Assembly: GCF_965216415.1 (NCBI RefSeq)
Contig: NZ_CBDCFU010000002.1
Strand: one strand, 5' to 3'
Source of the DNA: Marivita sp003149565
GTDB lineage: Bacteria; Pseudomonadota; Alphaproteobacteria; Rhodobacterales; Rhodobacteraceae
Length of the DNA stretch: 64,000 nucleotides
Shown here: in pieces, positions 34,476 to 42,783 of the stretch
How positions within the stretch are numbered: position 1 is the first letter of the stretch
How the letters are laid out: each line of letters starts with the position of its first letter
The notes under the pieces: generated by a model
The model's input: the letters and a program-made list of their open reading frames with translations, nothing else
Database searches by the model: none
What the model was told of the DNA's origin: nothing
Translations under genes and position numbers: made by a program

Positions 34476-34753
34476 CAGAGCCTGAGAGCAGGCTTGGGGC
34501 GCCGACTGTTTTTCATGAACGGCGCACCTACCGCAGACGCCGGATTATGGATGCTGCCTGTGTTTCGCCTCTTTTGACGCTGATCCTTTGGATGATACCA
34601 ATGATCTGGCCACAGACCGGCGATGGAACGGTCAGCAGCGCAACTGCGCTGATTTACATTTTCCTCGTCTGGGCTGGTATCATCGTTTTGACATGGGGCC
34701 TGTCGCGCCTCTTGGCGGATGAGGTCGACGACGCGTCGAACGCTGACACATGA
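34472..34753 (+). CDS. Small two-helix membrane protein of the SLC5-kinase operon
   Basis: A 93-residue protein with an Arg-rich N-terminus (ERRTYRRRRIMDAA) and two hydrophobic helices (about 30-46 and 57-79), ending in an acidic tail. It overlaps both neighbours by 4 bases (ATGA), so it is translationally coupled to the receiver and the kinase. It resembles in size and layout the small DUF485/DUF4212 proteins that accompany SLC5 symporters such as ActP, but I cannot assign the family from sequence. It may be a subunit of the symporter-like sensor. Confidence 0.7.
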   Translation: MTEPESRLGAPTVFHERRTYRRRRIMDAACVSPLLTLILWMIPMIWPQTGDGTVSSATALIYIFLVWAGIIVLTWGLSRLLADEVDDASNADT

Positions 34754-37437
34754 GCACCCTCAACCTGCTTGTCGCGGTCTGCACGGCCTATGTCTGTTTC
34801 CTTTTTCTCGTGGCATTCGTTGCAGATCGGCTGGCGCTGCAAGGCAAGAAAGCCTGGTTGCGCTCTCCTCTGATCTACACGCTGTCCCTGTCGATCTACT
34901 GTACCGCCTGGACGTTTTACGGAGCCGTCGGCTCTGCAGCGCGCAACGGGTTCGAATATCTGACGATCTATCTTGGGCCAACATTGGTGATGATCAGCTG
35001 GTGGTGGCTCTTGCGCAAGCTGATCCGCATAGGGCGCACACAAAAGATCACGTCAATCGCGGATTTGATTTCATCGCGCTACGGGAAATCCAGTTTGCTG
35101 GCGGCAGGTGTCACCATCCTCGCTGTGATCGGCACGACGCCTTATATCGCTTTGCAACTCCAATCGGTGACGCTGTCTTTTTCGGTCTTCGCGGGCCAAA
35201 CAGGGGGTATTGATCCGCAGGACAAAGCTGGGCTTGCCTTATGGTTGTCGCTGGGCCTTGCGGTGTTCACGGTTCTTTTCGGAACGCGGAACCTCGATGC
35301 GAAGGAGCGGCATGACGGTGTTGTCATGGCCATTGCCGTTGAGGCAGTGGTCAAGCTCGTGGCTCTGTTGTCGGTGGGAATATTTGTGGTCTGGGGTGTG
35401 TCGGGAGGTTTGACCGAGGCGCTCGCCCGAATTGACGCGTCGGAGTTCGGTGAATGGCACACCGACCGGGGGCGCTGGGCTGGCTTGATTTTCCTCTCCG
35501 CCGCAGCGTTTTTGTGTCTGCCGCGTACCTTTCAGGTCTTGGTAGTGGAAAACGACGACGAGAGTCACTTGCGAACTGCCAGTTGGGCCTTTCCCTTATA
35601 TCTCTGTCTGATCAGCCTTTTTGTCGTTCCGATCGCGGTGGTGGGCCTCGACGTGATGCCGGAAGGGGCAAACCCGGACCTGTTTGTTCTGACTGTCCCG
35701 CTCGCCCTGGGCGAAAACGGCCTTGCGATGCTGTCTTTTCTGGGGGGCTTCAGCTCTGCAACCTCGATGGTGATCGTGGCGGCTATCGCCTTGTCGACGA
35801 TGGTTTCAAACCACATCGTCATGCCGATCTGGCTGCAACTGCGCCCCAGTGGTGCGTCGGTGTCCGGCGATGTGCGCAACGCGGTGCTGATGGCGCGGCG
35901 GATTTCCATCGTTGGTGTCGTCATGCTCGGTTACCTCTACTACCGTATGTCAAGCGGAGGTGAGGCGCTGGCGTCCATCGGTCTTGTTGCATTCTGCGGC
36001 TTGGCACAGGTGTTGCCAGCGTTTCTTGGGGGTATGTTCTGGCGCGGAGCAACGCGTCTTGGCGCGATTGCCGGGCTGACAGCCGGTTTCGCGATCTGGC
36101 TCTATACGCTCTACCTGCCAAGCTTTGGTGTCGGAACGATCCTGCCAGTGTCGATTGTTGAAAACGGGCTCTTTGGTCTGTCCTGGCTCAAGCCCGACGC
36201 GCTGTTCGGCATCCGCGGTATGGATCAACTCATGCACGCTCTTTTTTGGAGCATGGTTTTCAACGTCGTCTCCTTTGTCGTGGTGTCTCTTGTGACGTTT
36301 CCATCGCCGCTCGAACGGCTCCAGGCGGCGCAATTCGTCAACATCTTTGATCACTCGGCAAGTGCGCGCAGTTGGTCCGGCGGAACGGCCCAGACAGAAG
36401 ACCTGATGGTCATGGCGCAACGGATCCTCGGGGCCGGTGAGGCACAGGCGCTTTTCCTGCGTCATGCCAGACGGCAGGGTGTGCGTGGCAATCTACCGGC
36501 TCCGACTCCCGATTTCCTCGAAGCGCTCGAGCGGGAGCTCGCCAGTTCTGTCGGTGCTGCCACAGCGCATGCAATGGTGGGGCAGATCACCGGTGGCATG
36601 GCGATTTCAGTTGAAGACCTGATGGCTGTTGCCGATGAAACCGCGCAGATGCTCGAATACTCGGCGCGACTCAAGGAGCAGTCCGAAGAGTTGAGCCGAA
36701 CGGCGCTGGAATTGCGTAACGCAAACCAGAAACTGACACGGCTCTCGATCCAGAAAGACGCGTTTCTCAGTCAGATCAGCCACGAACTTCGTACACCGAT
36801 GACATCGATCCGGGCGTTCTCAGAGATCTTGCGCGACACGGACCAGATGACCCCGGACGAGCAATCCCGTTATGCGTCGATCATCCACGACGAGGCACAA
36901 CGTTTGACACGGCTTCTGGACGATCTTCTGGACCTGAGCGTTGTGGAAAATGGACAGGTAAACCTGAACCTGCGCGAAGGCACGCTTCGGGACGCGTTGG
37001 ATCGTGCGGTGTCGTCGGCTGCCATTGGCGAAGATGGCGTGCGCCTCGAGATCGAGCGTAATCCGGCAAAAGAAGAGATCCTGTTGCACACCGATCTTGA
37101 TCGTCTCAGTCAGGTCTTCATCAATCTGATTGCCAACGCTCGGAAATATTGCGACGCCACAAGCCCTCGGCTTCTGATCCGCGTGATGCAGGATGCGGAC
37201 AGGGTCGTGGTCGATTTTCAGGACAATGGCTCCGGTATTGCGCCCGAGGCTGTTGATATGATTTTCGAGAAATTCGCACGGGTCAGCGATCAAAAGGCAG
37301 GCGGCGCGGGGCTGGGTCTCGCAATTTGCCGACAGGTCATGACGCGTCTCGGGGGATCAGTGGACTATGTGCCTGCCGCACGGGGTGCGACATTTCGGGT
37401 CGTTCTGCCATATCGCACCGCGCTGGCGGCACAATAA
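34750..37437 (+). CDS. Sensor histidine kinase with SLC5 sodium-solute symporter domain (CrbS-like)
   Basis: An 895-residue protein. Residues 1 to about 510 form a multi-helix sodium:solute symporter domain (SIYCTAWTFYGAVGSAARNG, FLGGFSSATSMVIVAAIALSTM). A linker with coiled coil (about 625-665) leads to HisKA with His678 (SQISHELRTPM) and HATPase_c (NLIANARKY, DNGSGIAP, GGAGLGLAIC). Unlike CbrA-like relatives it has no attached receiver; the stand-alone receiver at 34107 fills that place. CrbS kinases of this type control acs in Vibrio and Pseudomonas. The ligand is inferred to be acetate or a related carboxylate. Confidence 0.88.
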   Translation: MSTLNLLVAVCTAYVCFLFLVAFVADRLALQGKKAWLRSPLIYTLSLSIYCTAWTFYGAVGSAARNGFEYLTIYLGPTLVMISWWWLLRKLIRIGRTQKITSIADLISSRYGKSSLLAAGVTILAVIGTTPYIALQLQSVTLSFSVFAGQTGGIDPQDKAGLALWLSLGLAVFTVLFGTRNLDAKERHDGVVMAIAVEAVVKLVALLSVGIFVVWGVSGGLTEALARIDASEFGEWHTDRGRWAGLIFLSAAAFLCLPRTFQVLVVENDDESHLRTASWAFPLYLCLISLFVVPIAVVGLDVMPEGANPDLFVLTVPLALGENGLAMLSFLGGFSSATSMVIVAAIALSTMVSNHIVMPIWLQLRPSGASVSGDVRNAVLMARRISIVGVVMLGYLYYRMSSGGEALASIGLVAFCGLAQVLPAFLGGMFWRGATRLGAIAGLTAGFAIWLYTLYLPSFGVGTILPVSIVENGLFGLSWLKPDALFGIRGMDQLMHALFWSMVFNVVSFVVVSLVTFPSPLERLQAAQFVNIFDHSASARSWSGGTAQTEDLMVMAQRILGAGEAQALFLRHARRQGVRGNLPAPTPDFLEALERELASSVGAATAHAMVGQITGGMAISVEDLMAVADETAQMLEYSARLKEQSEELSRTALELRNANQKLTRLSIQKDAFLSQISHELRTPMTSIRAFSEILRDTDQMTPDEQSRYASIIHDEAQRLTRLLDDLLDLSVVENGQVNLNLREGTLRDALDRAVSSAAIGEDGVRLEIERNPAKEEILLHTDLDRLSQVFINLIANARKYCDATSPRLLIRVMQDADRVVVDFQDNGSGIAPEAVDMIFEKFARVSDQKAGGAGLGLAICRQVMTRLGGSVDYVPAARGATFRVVLPYRTALAAQ

Positions 37438-37522
37438 AACCACTGCTTCATCATCGCTAAGCGCTTGGTAACCAATTCGGTCGATAAAAGACGGGAAGGC
37501 CCAAGGGGGATGCCGCAGCGAC

Positions 37523-38563
37523 ATGACCGACACCGCCGCAGACACAGTCCTGCATCGCAAAGCACAGGCACAACGCAAGTCGCTTGGTGGCGGTCATGTT
37601 ACAGCGTCCCGCGCGCTCGGACGTGCCTTGTCAATTGCGGCGGACGCGCTTTGGGCACTCGGTTTCGCAACCCGCGCGACATTCGATGAGAACCTTCCGA
37701 CAGATCGAGCCATGTCCCGTCTCGGGCGGGATCAATTGCTGGTACTTCTTGAAAATGACGACGCCCCTGCTGCGCTCGCCGCGTTCGACCGGGAGATCGT
37801 CACTGGGTTGACGGATATTCAGACATTCGGCCGTGTCACCCAGTTCCCATGTGGCGAACGCGCCTTCACCGCGACGGATGCAGCGATGACCGCCCCATTG
37901 CTGGATGCCGCGCTGCCACGATTTGCGTCCATGCTGGCGGGCCAGCCAGAAATGGCGCACCTTCAAGGCTACCGGTTTGGCGCACTGGTCGAAGATGCTC
38001 AACTTGCGAGCCTCTCGCTTGATTTCGAGCGGTATCAGGTGATCGTGTTCGAGGTGAACTTGGCGCAAGAAACAAGGATGGGATCTGTCGTGTTTCTGTT
38101 TCCAGAGCCGGTCGTCGTGATCGAGGAGGAAAGCTCCGTGCCGGGAAAACACGCGGCGGCGCTGAAAATGGTGCCGGCGGCGATGAATGCCGTTCTGACC
38201 CGCATTCACCTCTCTTTGGACCGCGCCCAGGCGCTACGCCCCGGTGACGTGCTACCACTCTCACCGCGAGCAACATCGTCTGCTGCTTTGACGCTGCCTT
38301 GCGGCCATATCGTGTCCCGTGGGACGCTTGGTCAAATGAACGGCTTTCGGGCGATCCGGATCGGGCAGGGCGATTCATCTTTACACAAACCCGAAGCCCG
38401 GCCAACGGCAGAAGAATCGCCAAAGGACACTCCTGAAGCGGCCGATACTGCTGTCCCGATGGTGGTCTCATCACCCAGCGATGTTAAGGGGGGTTCGTTT
38501 GATCTGGCGCTCGACGACATTGCCGCCGGGCTGCCAGACGTATCTGAGTCTAGCAAGCGCTAG
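37523..38563 (+). CDS. FliM-like protein with SpoA (flagellar switch C-terminal) domain
   Basis: The 346-residue protein has a FliM-like middle (FDREIVTGLTDIQTFGRV, LQGYRFGALVEDAQLASLSL) and a C-terminal SpoA/FliN-type domain (about 222-282; IHLSLDRAQALRPGDVLPL ... GFRAIRIG). The tail (283-346) is low-complexity. The N-terminal EIDxLL/CheY-binding motif of true FliM is not seen. No other flagellar gene is in the window, so it is an orphan switch-like protein. The start at 37523 is not strongly supported by its spacing from AGGGGGA. Its stop overlaps the convergent next gene by 4 bases. Confidence 0.7.
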   Translation: MTDTAADTVLHRKAQAQRKSLGGGHVTASRALGRALSIAADALWALGFATRATFDENLPTDRAMSRLGRDQLLVLLENDDAPAALAAFDREIVTGLTDIQTFGRVTQFPCGERAFTATDAAMTAPLLDAALPRFASMLAGQPEMAHLQGYRFGALVEDAQLASLSLDFERYQVIVFEVNLAQETRMGSVVFLFPEPVVVIEEESSVPGKHAAALKMVPAAMNAVLTRIHLSLDRAQALRPGDVLPLSPRATSSAALTLPCGHIVSRGTLGQMNGFRAIRIGQGDSSLHKPEARPTAEESPKDTPEAADTAVPMVVSSPSDVKGGSFDLALDDIAAGLPDVSESSKR

Positions 38564-38991
38564 GCTTGCTCAGCAGCAATCGCAGCAAGGGTTGGGCGCA
38601 GCCCGGACAGATCGTAGCCCGCTTTCGCAACCGCGTCGAGGATATCGTCTGCGCTCTGCTGACCCGCCTGGCTCAATGCCCAGATGATGGAACAGCGCGT
38701 GCCAGAGGCGCAATAGGCAAGCACAGGCCCCTCTGAGGCGTCTACCAATGCTGCCTGTTGCGCTACCCGATCAGGCGTCATGGTTTGGTGCGTGATCGGC
38801 AACACTTCAAAACGAAGCCCAGCAGCCTCCATCGCGACACGCATCGTGTCGGACTGATGTGATGGGGGCACTTCTGCATCCGGGCGGTTGCAGATTACGG
38901 TGGTCACACCCGCCGCTTTGATTGCGGCGGCGTCTTCGGGGTCGATCTGCGGCGATACGCTGTAGCGTTGAGAGATTTGGCGAATATCCAT
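38560..38991 (-). CDS. DUF442/TIGR01244-type phosphatase-like protein
   Basis: The 143-residue protein has a dual-specificity-phosphatase-like fold with the loop YCASGTRCSIIW (Cys in the P-loop position). The start DIRQISQRYSVSPQI is typical of TIGR01244 proteins, which also occur fused to persulfide dioxygenase domains in Blh proteins. Here it is the last gene of a leftward group with two YeeE/YedE halves and a metallo-beta-lactamase protein. It likely takes part in persulfide handling as a sulfurtransferase-like enzyme; activity is unproven. Confidence 0.8.
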   Translation of the reverse strand: MDIRQISQRYSVSPQIDPEDAAAIKAAGVTTVICNRPDAEVPPSHQSDTMRVAMEAAGLRFEVLPITHQTMTPDRVAQQAALVDASEGPVLAYCASGTRCSIIWALSQAGQQSADDILDAVAKAGYDLSGLRPTLAAIAAEQA

Positions 38992-39000
38992 GATCTTGAT

Positions 39001-39435
39001 CTACTGCGCTGTTGCGGGCCTGTCCAGCCAGCTGCGCAGGCTGGGCATGGCGCTCATCCCAGCGATCATTGCGCCGAGGAACACAAGCCCTTCAATGCCA
39101 CCATAGCTGAGCGAGGCAATCGCCGGTCCCGGGCACAGGCCCACAAGCCCCCAGCCCATACCGAAGAGCACCGAGCCCAGCACAAGGTTCCGGCCCAGCT
39201 TGGGGTCAGGCGGTGGCGGCATGGCGTCACCGGTCAGGGCAAAGCGTCGCTTCGCCGCAACACGCCATGCGATGGCCATCGGTATGATGGCACCGCCCAT
39301 CACGAACGCAAGGGTCGGGTCCCAATTGCCAAAGATGTCCAACCAACCCTGCACCTTACGGGTGTCGGTCATTCCAGAGGTAAACAGCCCGGCTCCGAAC
39401 AGGCCGCCTGCAAGAAGAGCAAAGATATTGCGCAT
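39001..39435 (-). CDS. YeeE/YedE half-transporter (C-terminal half)
   Basis: A 144-residue membrane protein with about four helices, of the YeeE/YedE (DUF395) family. It starts MRNIFALLAGGLFGAGLFTSGMTD and carries the conserved GWGLVGLCPGPAI motif with a probable sulfur-handling cysteine. Its ATG overlaps the stop of the upstream half by one base. Split YeeE/YedE pairs are common next to persulfide dioxygenase genes. Confidence 0.85.
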   Translation of the reverse strand: MRNIFALLAGGLFGAGLFTSGMTDTRKVQGWLDIFGNWDPTLAFVMGGAIIPMAIAWRVAAKRRFALTGDAMPPPPDPKLGRNLVLGSVLFGMGWGLVGLCPGPAIASLSYGGIEGLVFLGAMIAGMSAMPSLRSWLDRPATAQ

Positions 39436-39860
39436 CAGATGATTCCCAACAGGTGGCGGAACAGGACAACGGTCAGACCGCCCGCCAAGATATAGAACAC
39501 GGTTGCAACAATGCCGCGCAACGACAGGCGTGACATTCCACAGACGCCGTGCCCTGACGTACAGCCATTCGCCAGACGAGAGCCAACGCCCACAAGAAGG
39601 CCTGCGGCAATCAACAGACCAAAGTTGCTGGTTGCGTGTGTTTCTTTCGGTCCGAACAGCGCAAACAGCACCACCGGGACCAATGCCAGACCAGCAAGAA
39701 AGCTGATCCGTTCCCACATCGTGCTTTGCCCACTGCCATCGACGAGACCACCGATGATACCGCTTGCGCCCATGATGCGGCCATTGGCCAGCAGATACAC
39801 TGCGCCACCAGAGCCAATCAGCAAGCCGCCAATCAGCCCGTAAATCCAATCCGGGTTCAT
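39435..39860 (-). CDS. YeeE/YedE half-transporter (N-terminal half)
   Basis: The 141-residue membrane protein has about four helices with the motif ANGCTSGHGVCGMSRLS, the signature cysteine block of DUF395 proteins. Together with the following gene it makes the equivalent of one full YeeE/YedE protein such as SoxT at 5.0-6.1 kb. It lies 4 bases downstream of the metallo-beta-lactamase gene, so the four genes are one leftward operon. Confidence 0.85.
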   Translation of the reverse strand: MNPDWIYGLIGGLLIGSGGAVYLLANGRIMGASGIIGGLVDGSGQSTMWERISFLAGLALVPVVLFALFGPKETHATSNFGLLIAAGLLVGVGSRLANGCTSGHGVCGMSRLSLRGIVATVFYILAGGLTVVLFRHLLGII

Positions 39861-39864
39861 AGTC

Positions 39865-40728
39865 TTAAAATCCGTTTACAGGAACTTTGAGGAATACCTT
39901 GCCGTCATCATCCGCCGGGGGCATCTGCCCCGCGCGCATGTTGACCTGCAAAGACGGGATGATCAGCTTCGGCATGGCCAGTGTCGCATCGCGCGCATCA
40001 CGCATTTCGACAAAGCGTTCTTTCGTGGCGTCGCCGCCGACATGCACGTTCTTTGCCTTCTGCTCGCCGACAGTGGTCTCCCACGCGTAATCTTCACGGC
40101 CCGGCGCTTTGTAATCGTGACCGACAAAGATGCGGGTGTCATCCGGCAGCGCGAGAATTTTCTGCACCGAGTCATAGAGCTGCTCGGAAGAGCCTCCCGG
40201 AAAGTCGCAGCGCGCCGTGCCGAAGTCCGGCATGAAGAGCGTATCTCCGACAAACGCGGCATCGCCGACCACGTAAGTCAGGCAGGCCGGCGTGTGGCCC
40301 GGCGTGTGCAGCACATCCGCCCGCATCTGTCCGATATGAAAGCTGTCGCCCTCGACAAAGAGCTTGTCGAACTGGCTGCCGTCACGCTGAAATTCGGTGC
40401 CTTCGTTAAAGACCTTGCCGAACGTGTCCTGCACCACCTGAATGCGGTCGCCGATGCCGATCTTGCCGCCTAATGCGTCTTGAAGATAGGGCGCGGCGCT
40501 CAGGTGGTCGGCATGGACATGGGTTTCAAGCAACCATTGGACGTCAAGACCATGTTCCTTGACGAAGGCAATGATCGCGTCTGCGGATTTCGTGTCCGTC
40601 CGGCCCGAGGAATAGTCAAAGTCCAGGACACTATCGACAATTGCGCAGGCGCTGCCCGCTGGGTCCTGCACCACGTATGAAATCGTGTTTGTCGCGTCGT
40701 CAAAAAAACCTGTGACCTTTGCTGTCAT
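39865..40728 (-). CDS. Persulfide-dioxygenase-like metallo-beta-lactamase protein
   Basis: A 287-residue MBL-fold protein with THVHADHLSAAPYLQ, HTPGHTPACLTY, GDTLFMPDFGTARCDFPGG and VGHDYKAPGRE. The metal and surrounding motifs match the Blh/ETHE1 branch, whose members oxidise glutathione persulfide to sulfite. GGAGGACTGAGAT precedes the ATG. It is the first gene of the leftward sulfur cluster (MBL, two YeeE/YedE halves, DUF442 protein), the gene set usually controlled by BigR/SqrR-type repressors. No such regulator is adjacent, so the soxR product is a candidate. Confidence 0.85.
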   Translation of the reverse strand: MTAKVTGFFDDATNTISYVVQDPAGSACAIVDSVLDFDYSSGRTDTKSADAIIAFVKEHGLDVQWLLETHVHADHLSAAPYLQDALGGKIGIGDRIQVVQDTFGKVFNEGTEFQRDGSQFDKLFVEGDSFHIGQMRADVLHTPGHTPACLTYVVGDAAFVGDTLFMPDFGTARCDFPGGSSEQLYDSVQKILALPDDTRIFVGHDYKAPGREDYAWETTVGEQKAKNVHVGGDATKERFVEMRDARDATLAMPKLIIPSLQVNMRAGQMPPADDDGKVFLKVPVNGF

Positions 40729-40751
40729 ATCTCAGTCCTCCATGCTCGAGT

Positions 40752-40776
40752 AAACATATATAGAAAATTGAATACG
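40752..40776. promoter_or_regulatory. AT-rich candidate operator before the persulfide cluster
   Basis: The stretch from AAACATATATAG to TTGAATACG is sharply AT-rich in a GC-rich region and lies 24-48 bases before the first ATG. It contains AAATTGAATA, which differs by one base from AATTTGAATA in the soxS-soxV operator. BigR/SqrR-type operators are also AT-rich. Confidence 0.45.
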
Positions 40777-40837
40777 TAGCAAGGGGGTGCAGTCGAAAAA
40801 TTTTACGTCACGCGCAGCTTTTCTGCCAAGGACAAGT

Positions 40838-41890
40838 TCAGATCGGCTGCACAGAGCCGCCGCCTGTGGGATCCGACAGGTACGCCAAAACGTCATTTTT
40901 CCCGATCACCCCGATCGGCACGCCATTATCGACAACCGCCAGATCGGTCGTGCTGTTGACCAGCGTTGTCATCACTTCTTGTACACGGGCATCTGCATCG
41001 ACAGGTGGGGCGTTGTCCTCTGCTTTTCCGGCGCGCATCACATCCCGGGCGCGCAAGACGCCAAGTGGGTTCATGTGTTTGACAAAATCCGCAACGTATT
41101 CGTTCGACGGATTGCGGAAGATCTCTTGCGGCGTGCCGCACTGAACAATCCGTCCGCCTTCCATGATGGCGATCCGGTTGCCGATCTTGAACGCTTCATC
41201 GAGGTCGTGGCTGACAAAGATGATCGTGCGTTTGAGACGTTGTTGTAGCTCTAGCAACTCGTCCTGAAGCTTGGTCCGGATCAACGGATCCAAGGCCGAA
41301 AACGGCTCGTCCATCAAAAGGATCGGCGCATCCGTCGCAAACGCGCGCGCCAGCCCGACGCGTTGCTGCATTCCGCCAGACAGCTCGGCCACCTTTCGGT
41401 CGGCCCAGTCCGCAAGGCCCACAAGCGCCAGCTGCTGTTCCACCCGCTCTTTCCGCTCGGCTTTGGATTGCCCGCCCAGTTCGAGACCCAGTCCGACATT
41501 CTCGCGCACCGACCGCCACGGCAGCAGGCCGAATTGCTGAAAGACCATCGCGACATGGCGCAAACGAATGTCGCGCAGGACGTCCGCACTCGCATGGGTC
41601 ACATCCACCAGACCAGAACCGTCGTGCACGCGCACGCATCCACGCGCCACCGGGTTCAGCCCGTTCACCGCGCGGAGCAACGTGGACTTGCCCGATCCCG
41701 ACAGACCCATCAGAACGAGGATCTCGCCCTCGGCCACATCAAGCGAACAGTCATGCACGCCAAGCACCTGTCCGGTCTCTCGCTGGATCTGCGCGCGGTC
41801 CTGGCCGGCATCCATCAGTGGAAGGGCGGATTTTGGCTTCTCTCCGAACACGATGGACACATTGTCGAATTCAACGCGTGTGTTGCTCAT
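40838..41890 (-). CDS. choV: Choline/glycine betaine ABC transporter ATPase
   Basis: A 350-residue ATPase of the ProV/ChoV class with Walker A GLSGSGKST, the Q-loop segment FQQFGLLPWRSVREN, signature LSGGMQQRVGLARA and Walker B ILLMDEPFSALDP. A partial CBS-like region follows (residues about 290-345; VVDNGVPIGVIGKNDVLAYL). It is the last gene of the leftward choXWV operon and overlaps choW by 4 bases. The divergent betIBA makes choline the likely substrate. Confidence 0.9.
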   Translation of the reverse strand: MSNTRVEFDNVSIVFGEKPKSALPLMDAGQDRAQIQRETGQVLGVHDCSLDVAEGEILVLMGLSGSGKSTLLRAVNGLNPVARGCVRVHDGSGLVDVTHASADVLRDIRLRHVAMVFQQFGLLPWRSVRENVGLGLELGGQSKAERKERVEQQLALVGLADWADRKVAELSGGMQQRVGLARAFATDAPILLMDEPFSALDPLIRTKLQDELLELQQRLKRTIIFVSHDLDEAFKIGNRIAIMEGGRIVQCGTPQEIFRNPSNEYVADFVKHMNPLGVLRARDVMRAGKAEDNAPPVDADARVQEVMTTLVNSTTDLAVVDNGVPIGVIGKNDVLAYLSDPTGGGSVQPI

Positions 41891-42723
41891 TTCTGGCGCT
41901 CCATCCGCAGCATGCGGTCGAGGATGATGGCCACCACAACAATCACGAAGCCGCTTTCAAATCCGCGCGCGGTGTTTACCTGATTGAGCGCGCGTACCAC
42001 CGGCACGCCAAGCCCGTCCGCGCCCACAAGCGCCGCGATCACCACCATCGACAGGGACAGCATAATGGTCTGGTTCAGCCCGGTCATGATTTGCGGCAGC
42101 GCCGAAGGCAATTCGACCTTCCACAGCAATTGCGATTTCGTGGCGCCAAAAGCCTCTGCCGCTTCGATCAGGGGCAGGGGCGTCGAGCTGACGCCCAGAT
42201 GGGTCAGGCGGATCGGCGCGGGCAGCACGAAGATCACCGTGGCGATCAGTCCCGGCACCATGCCGATGCCGAAAAACACGATTGCCGGAATGAGATAAAC
42301 AAAGGTTGGCAGCGTCTGCATCAGGTCTAGAACCGGCCGCATCCACGCATAAAGCTTTGGCCTGTGGGCCACTGCGATGCCGATTGGCACGCCTACACCC
42401 ATACACACCACGCAGGCCGACAGAACCAGTGTCAGGCTTTCCGTCGTTTCTTCCCAGTAGCCTTGATTGATAATGAACAGGAACCCGACGGCCACGAACA
42501 GCGCGACTTTCCAGCTGCGCTGGAGGTAATAGGTCAGCGCCACGAAAAGCGCGATGATCACCAGCGGATGTGGCGTCTGCAGCAGCCACAGAAAGCCGTC
42601 AATCATTGCTTCCAGCCCATCCGAGAGCGCATCAAAGAAAAAGGCGCCATTGCTTTCAAGCCAGTCGAAGGCATCTCCGGCGATCTGACCGACGGGGATC
42701 TTGTTCTCTGTCAACCATTCCAT
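41887..42723 (-). CDS. choW: Choline/glycine betaine ABC transporter permease
   Basis: The 278-residue permease of the ProW/ChoW type has about six helices. Its BPD_transp_1 coupling region reads EAAEAFGATKSQLLWKVELPSALPQIMTGLNQ, and the stretch VLDLMQTLPTFVYLIPAIVFFGIG is typical of the family. It overlaps choV by 4 bases. It is 60 bases downstream of choX, with a hairpin in that gap. Confidence 0.92.
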   Translation of the reverse strand: MEWLTENKIPVGQIAGDAFDWLESNGAFFFDALSDGLEAMIDGFLWLLQTPHPLVIIALFVALTYYLQRSWKVALFVAVGFLFIINQGYWEETTESLTLVLSACVVCMGVGVPIGIAVAHRPKLYAWMRPVLDLMQTLPTFVYLIPAIVFFGIGMVPGLIATVIFVLPAPIRLTHLGVSSTPLPLIEAAEAFGATKSQLLWKVELPSALPQIMTGLNQTIMLSLSMVVIAALVGADGLGVPVVRALNQVNTARGFESGFVIVVVAIILDRMLRMERQK

Positions 42724-42750
42724 GCGGGCGTCCTGTAGGTCTTGAAGAAA

Positions 42751-42769
42751 GGGCGGCCCGTGGCCGCCC
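42751..42769 (-). terminator. Hairpin between choX and choW
   Basis: On the minus strand GGGCGGCC-ACG-GGCCGCCC is followed by TTTCTT. This is terminator-like but lies inside the operon, so it probably lowers permease relative to binding-protein expression. Confidence 0.6.
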
Positions 42770-42783
42770 CTGTGTGGTTTTGA

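Noticed and set aside
38560..39860. Frameshifted single YeeE/YedE gene
   Set aside because: Each half has its own start and normal ends with a one-base stop/start overlap; split pairs of this kind are a normal arrangement next to persulfide dioxygenase genes.
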